A DNA stretch of 64,000 bases. Origin: Leptodontidium sp. MPI-SDFR-AT-0119 (taxonomy: Eukaryota > Ascomycota > Leotiomycetes > Helotiales > Leptodontidiaceae). The position numbers were made by a program, and so were the translations under genes. Under the pieces are notes generated by a model. It did no database searches. It was not told the origin of the DNA and saw nothing but the letters and a program-made list of their open reading frames with translations. Of this stretch, positions 47,311-57,265 are shown one piece after another. Within the stretch, counting starts at the first letter, position 1, and each line of letters begins with the position of its first letter. The stretch spans positions 1,178,001 to 1,242,000 of the forward strand of contig JAHLEZ010000004.1 of assembly GCA_020726505.1 (NCBI GenBank). The letters are read 5' to 3'.

Positions 47311-47445
47311 AGATCAGGTGACGAATTCTCATCAAGCACTTCCTATACATCTACCCTCACAAGGTTTGTACGCCTTGTTTTTGATGAGAGCAGAGCCGGA
47401 GTGAATTTATGTCCGCCCGTTCGTTCAAAGTTCATCATGGTATAG
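47311..47445 (-). ncRNA. possible divergent C/D element (host intron 3)
   Basis: Host intron 3 holds a box C-like ATGATGA (47438-47432) and a CTGA (47317-47314) about 55 nt upstream of the branch site, but they are 115 nt apart and no terminal stem is evident. A second TTGATGA lies at about 47333. This may be an atypical snoRNA or chance. Confidence 0.3.
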
Positions 47446-47550
47446 AAAGATTGTGGGGTATCAGAGTGTGTAGAGGATGTATGTACCTATTGCGATGCAT
47501 GGTTAGCAAGGTTCATTGAAGAGCTCCATTGAAATCGGCGATAGACATTT

Positions 47551-47649
47551 GAAGGGTCAGACAAGGCTGAAACTTAATTTGACAGTATCTAACATATATA
47601 TCTTCAGAATGAGGAATTCCTATTTTGTCGATTCATCATCACCCCCTTC
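47551..47649 (-). ncRNA. box C/D snoRNA with two 18S rRNA guides (snR41/U32-like)
   Basis: Terminal stem GAAGGG/CCCTTC encloses box C (GATGATGA, 47640-47633), D' (CTGA, 47607-47604) and D (CTGA, 47560-47557); 99 nt. The guide before D is complementary to CAAGGCTGAAACTTAA, 16 nt at 47562-47577 read on the + strand, a universally conserved 18S rRNA segment. The fifth-nucleotide rule points to the first G of AAGGC, the position methylated under yeast snR41 and human U32 guidance. The guide before D' matches GAGGAATTCCTA (47611-47622), also an 18S sequence. The yeast and human equivalence is from memory. Confidence 0.88.
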
Positions 47650-47805
47650 GAGGCGTACGCAAAGAAACAGAGAGGAAAATGCTTTGCTAACCTTTTACTT
47701 TTGTGCTGGGTATCGAGGGTGTCGTTTGCGCTTGGTGTTATTTACTGCAGTCGGGTTAGCTGTGCTCCGACCGCGGAGGTAGACAGTTGAGGCTGATGTG
47801 CTGCG

Positions 47806-47891
47806 CATCCTGACTCAGAATGGTATATAGGACTCCCCATAGTAAAGTAAGAGTTGGATTGTTCAAAATGTATTACTCTCATCATCGGATG
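47806..47891 (-). ncRNA. box C/D snoRNA candidate (host intron 1)
   Basis: Terminal stem CATCC/GGATG (47891-47887 with 47810-47806) encloses box C (GATGATGA, 47886-47879) and box D (CTGA, 47818-47815); 86 nt. The guide upstream of D would target the sense AATGGTATATAGGACTCC, which I cannot place in rRNA, so it may be an orphan or guide an snRNA. It lies about 45 nt upstream of the GCTAAC branch site of its intron. Confidence 0.78.
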
Positions 47892-48313
47892 GATTGACAG
47901 CGGCAGATGAAGAGGGGTTTGGGAATTGGAATTGGAGGCTTACCATTATGCAGGCAGACACCTGCGATGTAGACGGAATAGAAGTGATTATAAAAATGAG
48001 GTAATGGGCGCCGCAAGCAGTTGAAGCTTCGCGAAGACAGTGTTGAAGGTGGTTGTTGAATTACTTGAAGAAGAGGAAAGCTCCAAGAAACGAAAGCTTT
48101 GAAGTCGTTTTTTCTGTGGAAGGACGCTAAGACTAGCTCCTGAGCTTGCCCATATCGGGCCAAGCTTGTCGCCCGTGGCACAGCCACATACCTTTCCAGC
48201 CCCAATTGAAAAGTGGAGACTGTTATTCGCCACTAAGTGAGGAGGAGTAATAACCAACTCCATTCCCGCGGTATCTTGACTTCTGCATTGTAATTTCAAA
48301 GCAGTCTTCAAAT

Positions 48314-49686
48314 ATGGCACCGGCACCGGGCATTTTTGGCCCAGCTGCCGTCAAGGCATTGCGGTAAGTTATCATCGATTTCCAGGACTTGAAGTAGCTA
48401 TCCGCTCTATTATCAAAGTCCCGGCAGGCTGCAGCTACTGACATCAACTTCACAACAGGCATGTCTTGAAGGAGACATCGAAGAAGATAAAAATTCGCCT
48501 TGCACAAATCGGAAATCCTCTCGATAATCAACTTCAACCTATTCTTGTTCGATCGACTCCTCGTCATCCAGTCCACCCCGCGGCAGCGCTTCGTCAGGCC
48601 AAGGGAAGATGGTACACAACCCAGAGTACCATCAACGCAACTGTTCGTCGGTTTATGAGCACTGGTCCAGCCCATGGCTCTAAATTCAATCGAGCAGCTT
48701 TCCCAAAGTCTGCAACAGCTACTGCAGTATCCCGGTTGACCATTCGAACCCCATTCTCGTCAACCCTTCGACCGAACCTTACAGGTGGAACTCTACCTAG
48801 AACCTCTGGAGGCTACAGTCTTGGAGGCAGTCGACCGGGTGGAGCCCGCTACTTCTCCCATACACCGGCTGCACCGGCACAGGTGGTCAACAATGTTTCC
48901 GCCGCTGTCCGAGCTTTTTGGCTGTCTGGTCAAAAGGCCCAGTTCGACGGTATGACTCCAGCTGGAGAGAAGAGATATCGTGGAATCAGCAACCTTCAAG
49001 AGAAGACCACACGCCAGATGCAAGCAATCCCAAGATCTACCCCTGGCTCCTTCATCGACTTCCACGTGAACCCGACTGTGACTGCTCTTTCTCCACTTGG
49101 AGCTGCCTTTGGGTCTACCATGGAAGTTTCAGCCACCAACTTGAACACTGAGGGCTTCTTGGATGTTCTCTCCGTTGACTTTGCCAGAGCCTTGAAGGAT
49201 CTTGCAGCCATCATGAATGATCTGAAACGCTTATCGACCCTTGGTGACCTCCCGATAACTCTGGAACAGAAATGCATTCTGAGAGTGCGTTTCCCAGGCT
49301 GCGATGCCGAGACCGTCGACAGATTATGCGATGAAGTCGGCGTCCAACGTGGTATCATAATGCAAGACGAGGACTTTGATGCTAGCGCAGGAACTCACAT
49401 GGCTTTACTATTTCCCTACGCGCCAACTTCCGAGCATTCTCTGTCATCTCCAGGCGGCTCGTTACGATCACAAACAGGCCACGACCTTGGATTCGAGTAC
49501 GAAGACTTCGAGGAAGACATCATGGACAATCCCTGGATCGAAGGGTACGAGAGTCTGGAAGATGGGAGTGATGGCGAATCGGCCTATTTCACCAAACCTA
49601 GCGAGCACCCTAACTCATCGGATTATGAAGGTTTGGAAGGTATCTACCGATTTCTAGAACACTGCGACAACTCGCGACGGATATGA
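48314..49686 (+). CDS. conserved fungal protein, often named casein kinase II beta 2
   Basis: Exons 48314-48363 and 48459-49686 (95-nt intron, CTGAC branch) encode 425 aa. It begins MAPAPGIFGPAAVKALRHVL, continues through a Pro/Arg-rich region (NPLDNQLQPILVRSTPRHP), RWYTTQSTINATVRRF, and a block typical of this family (TLRPNLTGGTLPRTSGGYSL, GGARYFSHTPAAPAQVVNNV, FWLSGQKAQFDG). Basic residues and RYFSHTPAA recall mitochondrial presequences although they are internal. In other fungi the family carries the automatic name casein kinase II beta 2 subunit, but I see no CK2-beta zinc ribbon, so that name is doubtful. The C-terminus is acidic (EYEDFEEDIMDNPWIEGYE). Confidence 0.85.
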
Positions 49687-50427
49687 TCTTTAAGATCTGC
49701 TTTCTTTTGTTTTTTGATTGTATGAATTTGCAGCGAGTTTAGGAGGATACCTCGGATGAGGTGGGATGTGACTGGATTTGCGGAATCGCCCTCGTTATGG
49801 GCTGGCTTTTTGCCCGGGAATGAGGCAGAAGAACACATTCGTTCCGCTGTCCATTGTCTCGCGATGTATGGGTAAATTCGGTCCTTTAGGAATATGACCC
49901 TATTTGAATTTACATATGTGCCTAGTTGAGACACTTACAACATTTTATTGTCGTCAGTAGCTGGGAACGATTGAATGTTCCACTACAACGTCAACGGCCC
50001 AGCCGAGCTCCGACATTCAATGGTCTGCCAGTGTCCAATTAACCTGAAGGCGAGCAACAACAGCTCTTCCGACTCTCTTTTGGATAATAGCCGCTGCTCC
50101 TACTGTAATTCTGCGGGCCCTCGCTGCACAACTTTTGGGTTCTAGGCTTGCTTTAGGAAATGTCTTCCCGAGCAATTGAAGCGTCCGAAAATCAACTCAG
50201 CGCTTAGAAGAACACCAAGGTCTGATATCATTTCCAATTCCTTTCGAGAGCTCGAGGCCTTGCAAGCAATATTATCACCAGTTGGCTGTGTAACAATTCA
50301 GTCAAAAGAAACTACTTCTCTTCCCACTATTATCACAGCATCTCACCGAAACATATGAAGAACATTTTCAAAAATTGGTCTAATGTACTTTTTATTTATT
50401 TATTTCACCCTTCCTCTCACAAGCACA
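49687..50427. other. convergent spacer
   Basis: Tail-to-tail 3' regions of the preceding gene and the aldo-keto reductase gene. Nothing else recognised. Confidence 0.5.
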
Positions 50428-51601
50428 TTACTCGTCATCACCGAAGAAGACCTTAATAGGCAACCAAGCGTCACCACAGACCTTGAAGCGATCCTTCAAG
50501 CCGTCCAACTGCTTTACCTCATCCGCGGTCAAATCCCAGCCATCAAGCTCAAAGTTCGTCTCGATACGCTCTTTGTTGACGGACTTGGGGATAACGGACC
50601 AGCCCTTCTGCAGACCCCATGCGAGAAGTACTTGTTGAGGAGTCTTACCCTTAGCCTTGGCGAGGCTGAGGAGAGTCTCGTCCTTGTAGAGGGGTGAGTT
50701 GGTGCTACCGAGACAGGAGTATCCGGTGCTGTGGATGCCCTTGGAGGCGTTGTATGCGACGAGCTTTGGTGAGGGGTTGTTGGGGTGGAGTTCGATTTGA
50801 TTAACTGCTGGGACGATCTGGAGGAAGTATCAAGTCAGCTTCATCTCTTCCTTGAAAATACACAAAAACATGGCTTTCTATTTCTGTCAGGGCTATATAC
50901 CTTTGTTGAAGGATCGTTAAGCAGAATCTCCAAGTTCTTAATGCCAAAGTTGGAAACACCAATGTTCTTTACTTTGCCGGTACCGACCAGCTTCTGCATC
51001 TCTTGCCACGTCTTGATGAAGTCCCAGTCTGGGAGGTGCTTCTTCAGATCGGTGGGATCGGTAGAGCAGGGCCAGTGCATGAGATACAAGTCAACGTAAT
51101 CGGTTCCGAGAGACTTCAGGGAAGAGTCAATTCCCTCTTGGACTCGCTTGTGCCATGGGTTGTCCAGCTTGGTGGTCAACCAGATCTGCTCGCGGGGGAC
51201 GCCGGAGTTCTTAATTCCTAATCCGACCTCGGCTTCGTTGCCATAGGCCAACTTGTGCTGATTAGCAACTGCATGAAAATACCAGGGATAGGAGGAAGCT
51301 TACAGCAGTGTCGATGTGACGGTATCCTCTGCGGAGAGCAATCTCAACAGCCTTCTCAACCTCGTGAGGCTGCGATTGCCATGTTCCGAGACCAAGAGCT
51401 GGGATCTTGTCGCCGGTGTTCAAGGTAAAAGTCTTTCTGGAAACAGCAAAGGGTTGTGAGCTGAAGAGTCGAGCTGGGGAGAGCTGTGAGGAAAGGGTTG
51501 CCAGTCTGCGCAGACTTCTGCTTGCCAAACATGAATCCAGGTGCGGGGAGCGGCAGGATGTGGGAGTGTGTTTCTTACGAGGTAACGTTGGCAGAAGCCA
51601 T
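50428..51601 (-). CDS. aldo-keto reductase
   Basis: NADPH-dependent reductase of aldehydes and ketones, 298 aa. Exons 51601-51579 (23 nt), 51436-51304, 51251-50901 and 50817-50428 are in consistent phase; the start is [20 protein letters not shown]. The catalytic tetrad is visible: D50 and Y55 ([13 protein letters not shown]), K80 (IWLTTKLDN) and H111 (YLMHWP). Later AKR blocks are [22 protein letters not shown] and cofactor-binding [11 protein letters not shown]. It resembles glycerol dehydrogenase/Gcy1-type enzymes, but the substrate cannot be read from sequence. Intron 1 (142 nt) contains an open frame, continuous with exon 2, that looks like a mitochondrial presequence. Confidence 0.94.
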
Positions 51602-52617
51602 TTTGACGGTTGTTTCGAGGGGGTTGGGAATGAGTCTGTGGGGATTTCAGGGGAGTTTAGAGGAGGGGAGAGGAAATGGGAGGAAGGGAGGAAGAAGGAA
51701 GAGTGGGAGAATGGCTTCCTACTTATACCCAGCTAGCTACACATACATCCAGCAACAGGAAGGAAGAGCAACAGCAAAAGAAAGCGCTTGCTTGCAGCTC
51801 CAACAAAAATTGTTCCATTGCGCCAAAAGAAGGCTTTCCTTCCTTCCTTCGAAACGCAATTCCGCAGCAGAGCTATGCTGCATCCAGCAGCCTTCAACCC
51901 ACCGGGCACAACCCCTCCCTCCACTCCTGTCAAAATGTCAATCCGAGTGGAGAGTGGACGGGGGATCCTTTCGGCCTAAATGGAAAATGGCCATGCGCAC
52001 GAATGAAAGAGCAGGACGGCTGGTGCCCATCCATGTCAACAGAGCGCTGGTGACGTTTGGGCAACCTCGCGTGTGGCGGGGTACGAAAGGCTCGGAAGGT
52101 ATTGATTGAATTCTTGGGGCTTCGAAGAATACTGCAGTCTGATTCGAGCGCGAGTTGAGAAAGGAAGGGCTGCTGATCGATCGCAGGGAAGGATGGATGC
52201 CAGCATTGTGCTGTACCCGGGACTGCACTGCATGCATTGCTTGGGTGGGTAGGTGGGTAGGTGGGTAGGCTTACAGTACCATATTAATAAATACCGAGAA
52301 GTGAGTGAGTGAGTGAGCGAGTGAGTGAGTGGTTGAGTTGTGACCGACTCAGGGGAATGGGGTGAAGAAACTGCGAGGATTTGCCGAAAGTACAAAGTGC
52401 AGGTACGTAACTACCTACCCCTCCCACGTGATGGCCCCGTCTTGGCGCATTTTAGCCTCGTTGTCGGCGATGCGAGCGAGGCTGCGCTGCTTCCGATGTT
52501 GAGAGAGTTACTGTACCCACCCACTGCAGTGAGGAAGAAGTGAGTGAGCGAGCGAGCCTTGGAGCTAGCATCTCAACCATCGCCCAGAACCAGCCATTCA
52601 TTCAATTCACAAACACC
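51602..52617. promoter_or_regulatory. divergent upstream region AKR / Fyv6-like gene
   Basis: About 1 kb with GGTGGGTA repeats (52242-52270) and a GTGA run (52300-52331). A CACGTG E-box lies at 52430-52435, a possible site for bHLH factors. No gene recognised. Confidence 0.5.
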
Positions 52618-53394
52618 ATGTCTTCCGGCTTCATATCTGGTGGCACCACTGATGCACCTCTCCAACGAAGTGACGAATGGCTAGCAGCCCAGAAAGAAAT
52701 CGAAGCCAATGCTCTCCGTCGAGCTGAGCAGGCCAGACAGACCGATGGCAAGAGCTTGTTCGAGACACTGGAAGCCAACAAAGGTATTTTGCGCCCTTCA
52801 ATTCTCCTCGATCGACTCAATCCTCCGATCATGGGCTGATCACGTAGTGGTGCTTTGAACGACACAGCCGCCAAACAAGAAGCATTCGAGGAAGCGAATA
52901 AACTCAAGAACCAATTCCGCGGTGTCGATGAAGACGAAGCTGAGTGGTTGGACTCCGTGCTAGAGAGTACACGAGCAGAAGAGGACCGCGTGAAGAAGGA
53001 GACTGCAGAAGGACTCGCCCTATTTCGCCAGCAACAAGAAGAAGCAGACAAGAAGGCTCGGACAGGAAGTGATGCCGCAGCTACTGAAGCAGGATCGCCA
53101 ACTGCAGAGGAGGAGTCTTGGGCTGCTGGTGGCAGGAAGCGAAAGAGGACGAAGGAAAAGGAGGGACTGAAAGGTGTTAAGATTCGAAGAGCATCAACAT
53201 CCACAGAAGCTGCGAAGCCCACTGAGGCCAGCTCGAAATCTCCAAAATACGAGGCACAGAAGTCACAGCCTCCATCTCAAACAGAGCCACCAAAGCGCAA
53301 ACCAGTTGTCTCTGATACCAAAAAACCTTCCGATCCTCCTAAACCAACCTCGGGGTTAGTAAATTATGGTTCGGATGAAGATGATGATTGGTAG
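52618..53394 (+). CDS. FAM192A/Fyv6-type (NIP30) protein
   Basis: Exons 52618-52783 and 52868-53394 (84-nt intron, phase 1) give 230 aa. The N-terminal domain matches the FAM192A/Fyv6/NIP30 family: GKSLFETLEANK, then KQEAFEEANKLKNQFRGVDE and DEAEWLDSVLESTRAEED at the exon junction. The rest is charged and disordered, with a nuclear-localisation-like GGRKRKRTKEKEG and an acidic end (NYGSDEDDDW). Yeast Fyv6 acts in the second step of splicing and human FAM192A binds the PA28gamma proteasome activator, so a nuclear role is likely. The in-frame ATG at 52540 lies in the leader and is less likely. Confidence 0.85.
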
Positions 53395-54039
53395 TAAAAG
53401 CGACCCTACCGGGAGCACTGCTCTCGGGGTAGAGAGGGACAAATTCAATTTATTTTAATCTATACTGCTATGCAATACCAAAGACAATACCAGACTGCAC
53501 CAGACTGCACCGTGTAAATGAACAAAATGGAAAGGCGTGGGGAGGCGTTGGGACATCTGGCGTATTTAACAATGGGTGGTACTTTGGAGGCAGCTTTTTT
53601 AATGGTCAGCCAGAAATTCAAGTTCCGAATCATTCTGAGTGAGCACATACATATGCCGCAAATTCTCGCTGTTTAGAAGGCTTCATTCTGGTCCCTAAGC
53701 TAGAGTAGATTGAAATGATAACTGCGTTAACGGTATACTCTACAATTAAACATGCAGTCTGCAAGCAGGCATACTGTGCCTTCAACGTCATTCTCTTGTA
53801 TACAATGGAATAATAAAGGCAAGCTCTAATCAAAAGCTGGACTTTCTTTGGTGGGAGCGCAAAGTAAACATTCCAGCTCGCTATCCCTCCCGCCCCTTGC
53901 AACCTCGGCTCGCTTCAGGTGGTGCACCCAATATGCAGCCGCAGGTAACCATCTTCCCAACCATCCTCACCATGCGCCGACACCAATAACGCCAGCACCG
54001 TCCTCCCCCAGGGCGAGCAACCCATGTGCAGCATTCGCC
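53395..54039. other. spacer Fyv6-like / HIT gene
   Basis: 3' UTR and promoter between two co-oriented genes; no other feature seen. Confidence 0.5.
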
Positions 54040-54712
54040 ATGTCCGACTGTCCATTCTGCAACATAGCAATCCACTGGCCACCATCCGCCAATCCATCCG
54101 CAGACTATGAACTCATATCTCCCTCCGCCTTCGTGGTGTTGAGCACGCCGCTCGTTATGGCTTTCCTTGATAGTAGGTGTTCTCCTTTCCTCGTCTCCTC
54201 CTCATTTGGGTTGTTTTGAGATCTATATCTGCAGATGAAGTCAGATGGAAGATTCTCTGTCTTATTGGGTATCTCTCTGCATGAAAATCTACTAATCCTT
54301 CAAAGCAAGAGCACAGCTAACCTCGTTCACAGTAATGCCCCTCTCCCCAGGCCACCTCCTAATAACAACCCGCCAACACCGCGAAAAGATCTCCGACGTA
54401 ACCGATGACGAAGCACGCGAACTCGGCTCCTACGTTTCTCTTCTCAGCAGAGCGCTTGCCAACCTAACAGGCGTCTGGGACTGGAACATCGTGCAGAATA
54501 ACGGGGCGGCAGCCAGCCAGGTTGTGCCCCATGTGCATTACCATTTGATCCCCAGACCGAAGTTGGTTGGCGAGGAGAGGAATAGGAGTTTTACTATGTT
54601 TGGGAAGGGCATGAGGAGTGAGATTTGTGATGAGGAGGCTAGTGAGCTGGCGGGGAACTTGAGGGTTGAGGTGGAGAGGGAGAGGGAAAGGAGGGAGAGG
54701 GGGAAGTTATAG
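54040..54712 (+). CDS. HIT-family nucleotide hydrolase/transferase
   Basis: Exons 54040-54172 and 54333-54712 (160-nt intron, phase 1) give 170 aa. The N-terminus MSDCPFCNIA has a CxxC pair as in zinc-binding HIT proteins of the HINT branch. AFLDIMPLSPGHLLITTRQH spans the junction. The histidine-triad signature is HVHYHLIP with H111, H113 and H115, preceded by NNGAAASQVVP. The tail is a charged helix (EVERERERRERGKL). Expected activity is hydrolysis of AMP-linked or dinucleotide substrates; the exact substrate is not readable. Confidence 0.9.
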
Positions 54713-55216
54713 GATGGTGTTTATTTGAGGAGGTGGTGTGAGGGTGGCGTTTGTAGGATTTTTAGACCTAGGGTCTGGGTGGTATAAAGGGTTGTCTAGA
54801 TGGTGTATGGCGTTACGACTGTAAGATGTGTAGGAATCTGCTCTGTGTGGGGAATGAGAAGGTGCGAAGAGTGATGGAATATATGTATATATCCTAGAGA
54901 GGGCTGGATAGGCACCTCAGAGAGACTGGTGGGAAAGAATCGGCAATGAATTGTGACAAGAGCTGTTAGTTGCAGTGTCTTGAAATAGAGTCCGATGTAC
55001 AAATTACCCGAGGGTGATACATTAGCGAAGCAGTAAGATATCTGCAGGTGCTTTTGTGATGATTCGGATTCTGGGTTGCCTCAAAGCATCAGGCCATCTG
55101 GCTGTAGCTACTATCAGAATTTCAATCCAGTGACATAGAGAATCAGCTGCCCAGGAGACTGCGGGTCGGTCGTGTCACTGAAGATACATCGTTCCAAACC
55201 ATCGTTCTCCGCATTA

Positions 55217-55740
55217 TCCCCGTACTGCCATAAACACATGGTGCTGCGCATAGCGCCTGCATTTACAGGGGCCTTTAGCGTGTGCGCGGGGCATTATCAA
55301 AATATCAATAAACCCTTGTTTCCTCCCCAAAATCATTCACTGTCAGATGAATACAAAATGTTGGAACTAGTAATCAAAGGTACAACGAAGGGGATAACTA
55401 CTTTTAACTATATATATAATAAATTATCCCCTTAAATGCGGCATGCACATCTGCTTCAGGGAGGTACAGCGTGCGGGGCACCACTATCCCTGGTCTTAGT
55501 GGCTGATCTGCGAGCCCTTCAGGCTTAGTCACCTTGCGTCTAGGCTTCGCTTACAGGCAGGCCTTTCGGGATGGTGCATGGAATCGCATTTAAGGGGATA
55601 GATAATATACCTGAAAATCGCCCTTTTAGATGTTTGGCCTGAATTTTGATATTCCTCGCGTAAATAAGCTATCCCTCGCTTAATTTACAGGGCCTTTAGC
55701 GCCTAACTTCAGGTGTGTTTCTGGTCACAGTACGGGGGGA
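55217..55740. mobile_element. outer MITE-like element, TA-flanked
   Basis: Left end TCCCCGTACTG (55217-55227) and right end CAGTACGGGGGGA (55728-55740) are inverted copies differing by two C, each flanked by TA (55215-55216 and 55741-55742). Subterminal sequences also pair loosely (TTTACAGGGGCCTTTAGCG at 55262, TTTACAGGGCCTTTAGCG at 55684). Length 524 bp, no coding capacity. The TA target site suggests mobilisation by a Tc1/mariner/pogo-type transposase. Confidence 0.6.
55427..55598. mobile_element. inner MITE-like element with perfect terminal repeats
   Basis: TATCCCCTTAAATGCG at 55425-55440 and its exact reverse complement at 55585-55600 enclose 144 bp; excluding the outer TA pairs the element is 172 bp. 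It sits inside the larger TA-flanked repeat. A further terminus-like AAGGGGATA lies at 55389-55397. Confidence 0.65.
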
Positions 55741-57265
55741 TAGCAATTGCAACGTCAAAGATGACCGGTTGCAGAGCATAGATATCCATTTTTATGGCTC
55801 CAGGTATAGCTGCTAGTCGATTTCTCGTCGCGAATAGTAGATGATAATCCATCCACTCTATTGGGTGCCACCTACTGACAGTTCGACAGTGTGAGTGTTA
55901 GCAAGAACCTTTAGTGATATCCGCCACTGCATCAAGTCTTCCTGGAACCCTGCTATACTCCTTCTTCCTGGAGTAAACTTTCGACCGTATTAACGTCTGA
56001 AGACTCGGCCTCGGTTTTCAGAGAGTCCTCGCTGACCTAAACGGCAATGTGCCCAAGAGAAAATTAGGAGCATTTCCCAGGGACTTCGGATATTCCTCCG
56101 CCTCGTCCTGCTGGGCAGGAAATGACTCTTTACTCCATAAGAAATTTTCTGATTCTCAATTTCCTCGCATCGCCTTCCTGCCGAAGATAAACGCGTTTTC
56201 ATGCGAATGATGGCCCCTATGGGGGTTTCATAGGATGCAGCTCAGCCTATCTCTCGCTGCTTCACTTGTTCCTCTCGGCTTTCGGCATCGCGACGGTCGA
56301 GAAGACCCTTGGTTGAGAGGGTTCAGGTGCCGACGACGAATTTAGTTTCCCCTGGGCACTGGATTGCGCTTGTTTGAGAGGTTATGGTTGAAGGGAAGAG
56401 GTTGTGGGGCGTTTGAGTGATTTGTGGATTGAGTAAGTTAGATGAGCTGTATGTGGGGCATGAGATGATAAGAGTAGTGAAAAAGGCGGGAAATGGCTAA
56501 AATTTAATGAGAATGTGCCGGTGATCTGTGCAGTCTCTAGTGTGTGACGATCGCTAGCTGGATGAAGGAATATTATCAAACAGAAGGGAACTCGCTTAAA
56601 GTTTGTAAACAATGCATCAATACCTTGCCAGGAAGTCCCTTCTAGGGAACCGGAAAGGGAAAAATGTTTGAGGTGATATGCGAAAGGTCACCAAAATATT
56701 TCTATGTATTAATATTTCCCACTTGTTAGTCACGAAGACCACATCGCGCCAGTTCTAAGCGTTCCCCCATTCTCAGAATCCTGCGTCGTCGCTCCGGCGC
56801 CTTTCGAGTTGCCACCGGTTCCAGCCCAAACTCCATCCTCTTTGACATTACAAGAGTAGCTCTCATCAATGCGGGTGACTGTGGTTGTTCAATAAAAAGA
56901 TAAAGACTAATAACAATTAAGAGCAAAACCCACAAAAGAAAGACTCCATGAAAAAATAGCGCAAGAAACAGTCCCAGGACAGGGCCACCACACATATATT
57001 CGGCGTTTCTCATTTCGGTTCATCTCTGGGCATATGGTTGTTTGTTCAGGCCTCTCTTATGTTGCAGTTGGTGTGGATTGTAAGATATGAGCAGTGGTGT
57101 TGTAGAACTGGTAAGTCACTCCTCCATCTCCGAAAACCGATTAAGGCGCAGCTTGAGATGGCTTGTTTAATTACTCTTTTTTTGTTTCTTACTCCTGCCA
57201 AGCGAAGCAACCGCCACGCGAACACACCAAACACCTCGAAAAATGGTACCTTCCTTCTCCTTCTC

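Larger units (their letters stand above)
46700..47990 (-). ncRNA. probable non-coding multi-intron snoRNA host gene
   Basis: The minus strand shows a series of introns with strong branch sites of the form GCTAAC and good acceptors, but exons lack a plausible coding frame. Proposed introns are 47943-47745 (ATG/GTAAGC to CTGCAG), 47658-47487 (GTACGC to CAATAG), 47486-47242 (GTACAT to ATTTAG), 47241-47063 (GTAATT to TTCTAG) and 46931-46743 (GTAAGC to TTCCAG). Four of the five contain a box C/D snoRNA whose 3' end sits about 40-50 nt upstream of the branch site, the usual spacing for intron-encoded C/D snoRNAs. Introns 2/3 and 3/4 abut with no exon between them. Transcript ends are not defined. 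Divergent from the gene at 48314. Confidence 0.7.
54713..57265. other. gene-poor spacer with MITE-like repeats
   Basis: 2.5 kb between the HIT gene and the 3' end of the ABC transporter gene. Contains the nested repeat at 55217-55740. A minus-strand ORF of 95 codons at 56726-57013 with a hydrophobic stretch has no supporting context. Confidence 0.5.

Noticed and set aside
47659..47744. Short coding stretch KRKRHPRYPAQK in a host exon
   Set aside because: Flanked by an in-frame stop on one side and without an upstream frame that connects to a start codon; best read as non-coding exon.
56726..57013. Minus-strand ORF of 95 codons with one hydrophobic segment
   Set aside because: Begins about 250 bp past the ABC transporter stop with no splice or family support; a real small membrane protein cannot be excluded, but the evidence is too thin to list it.
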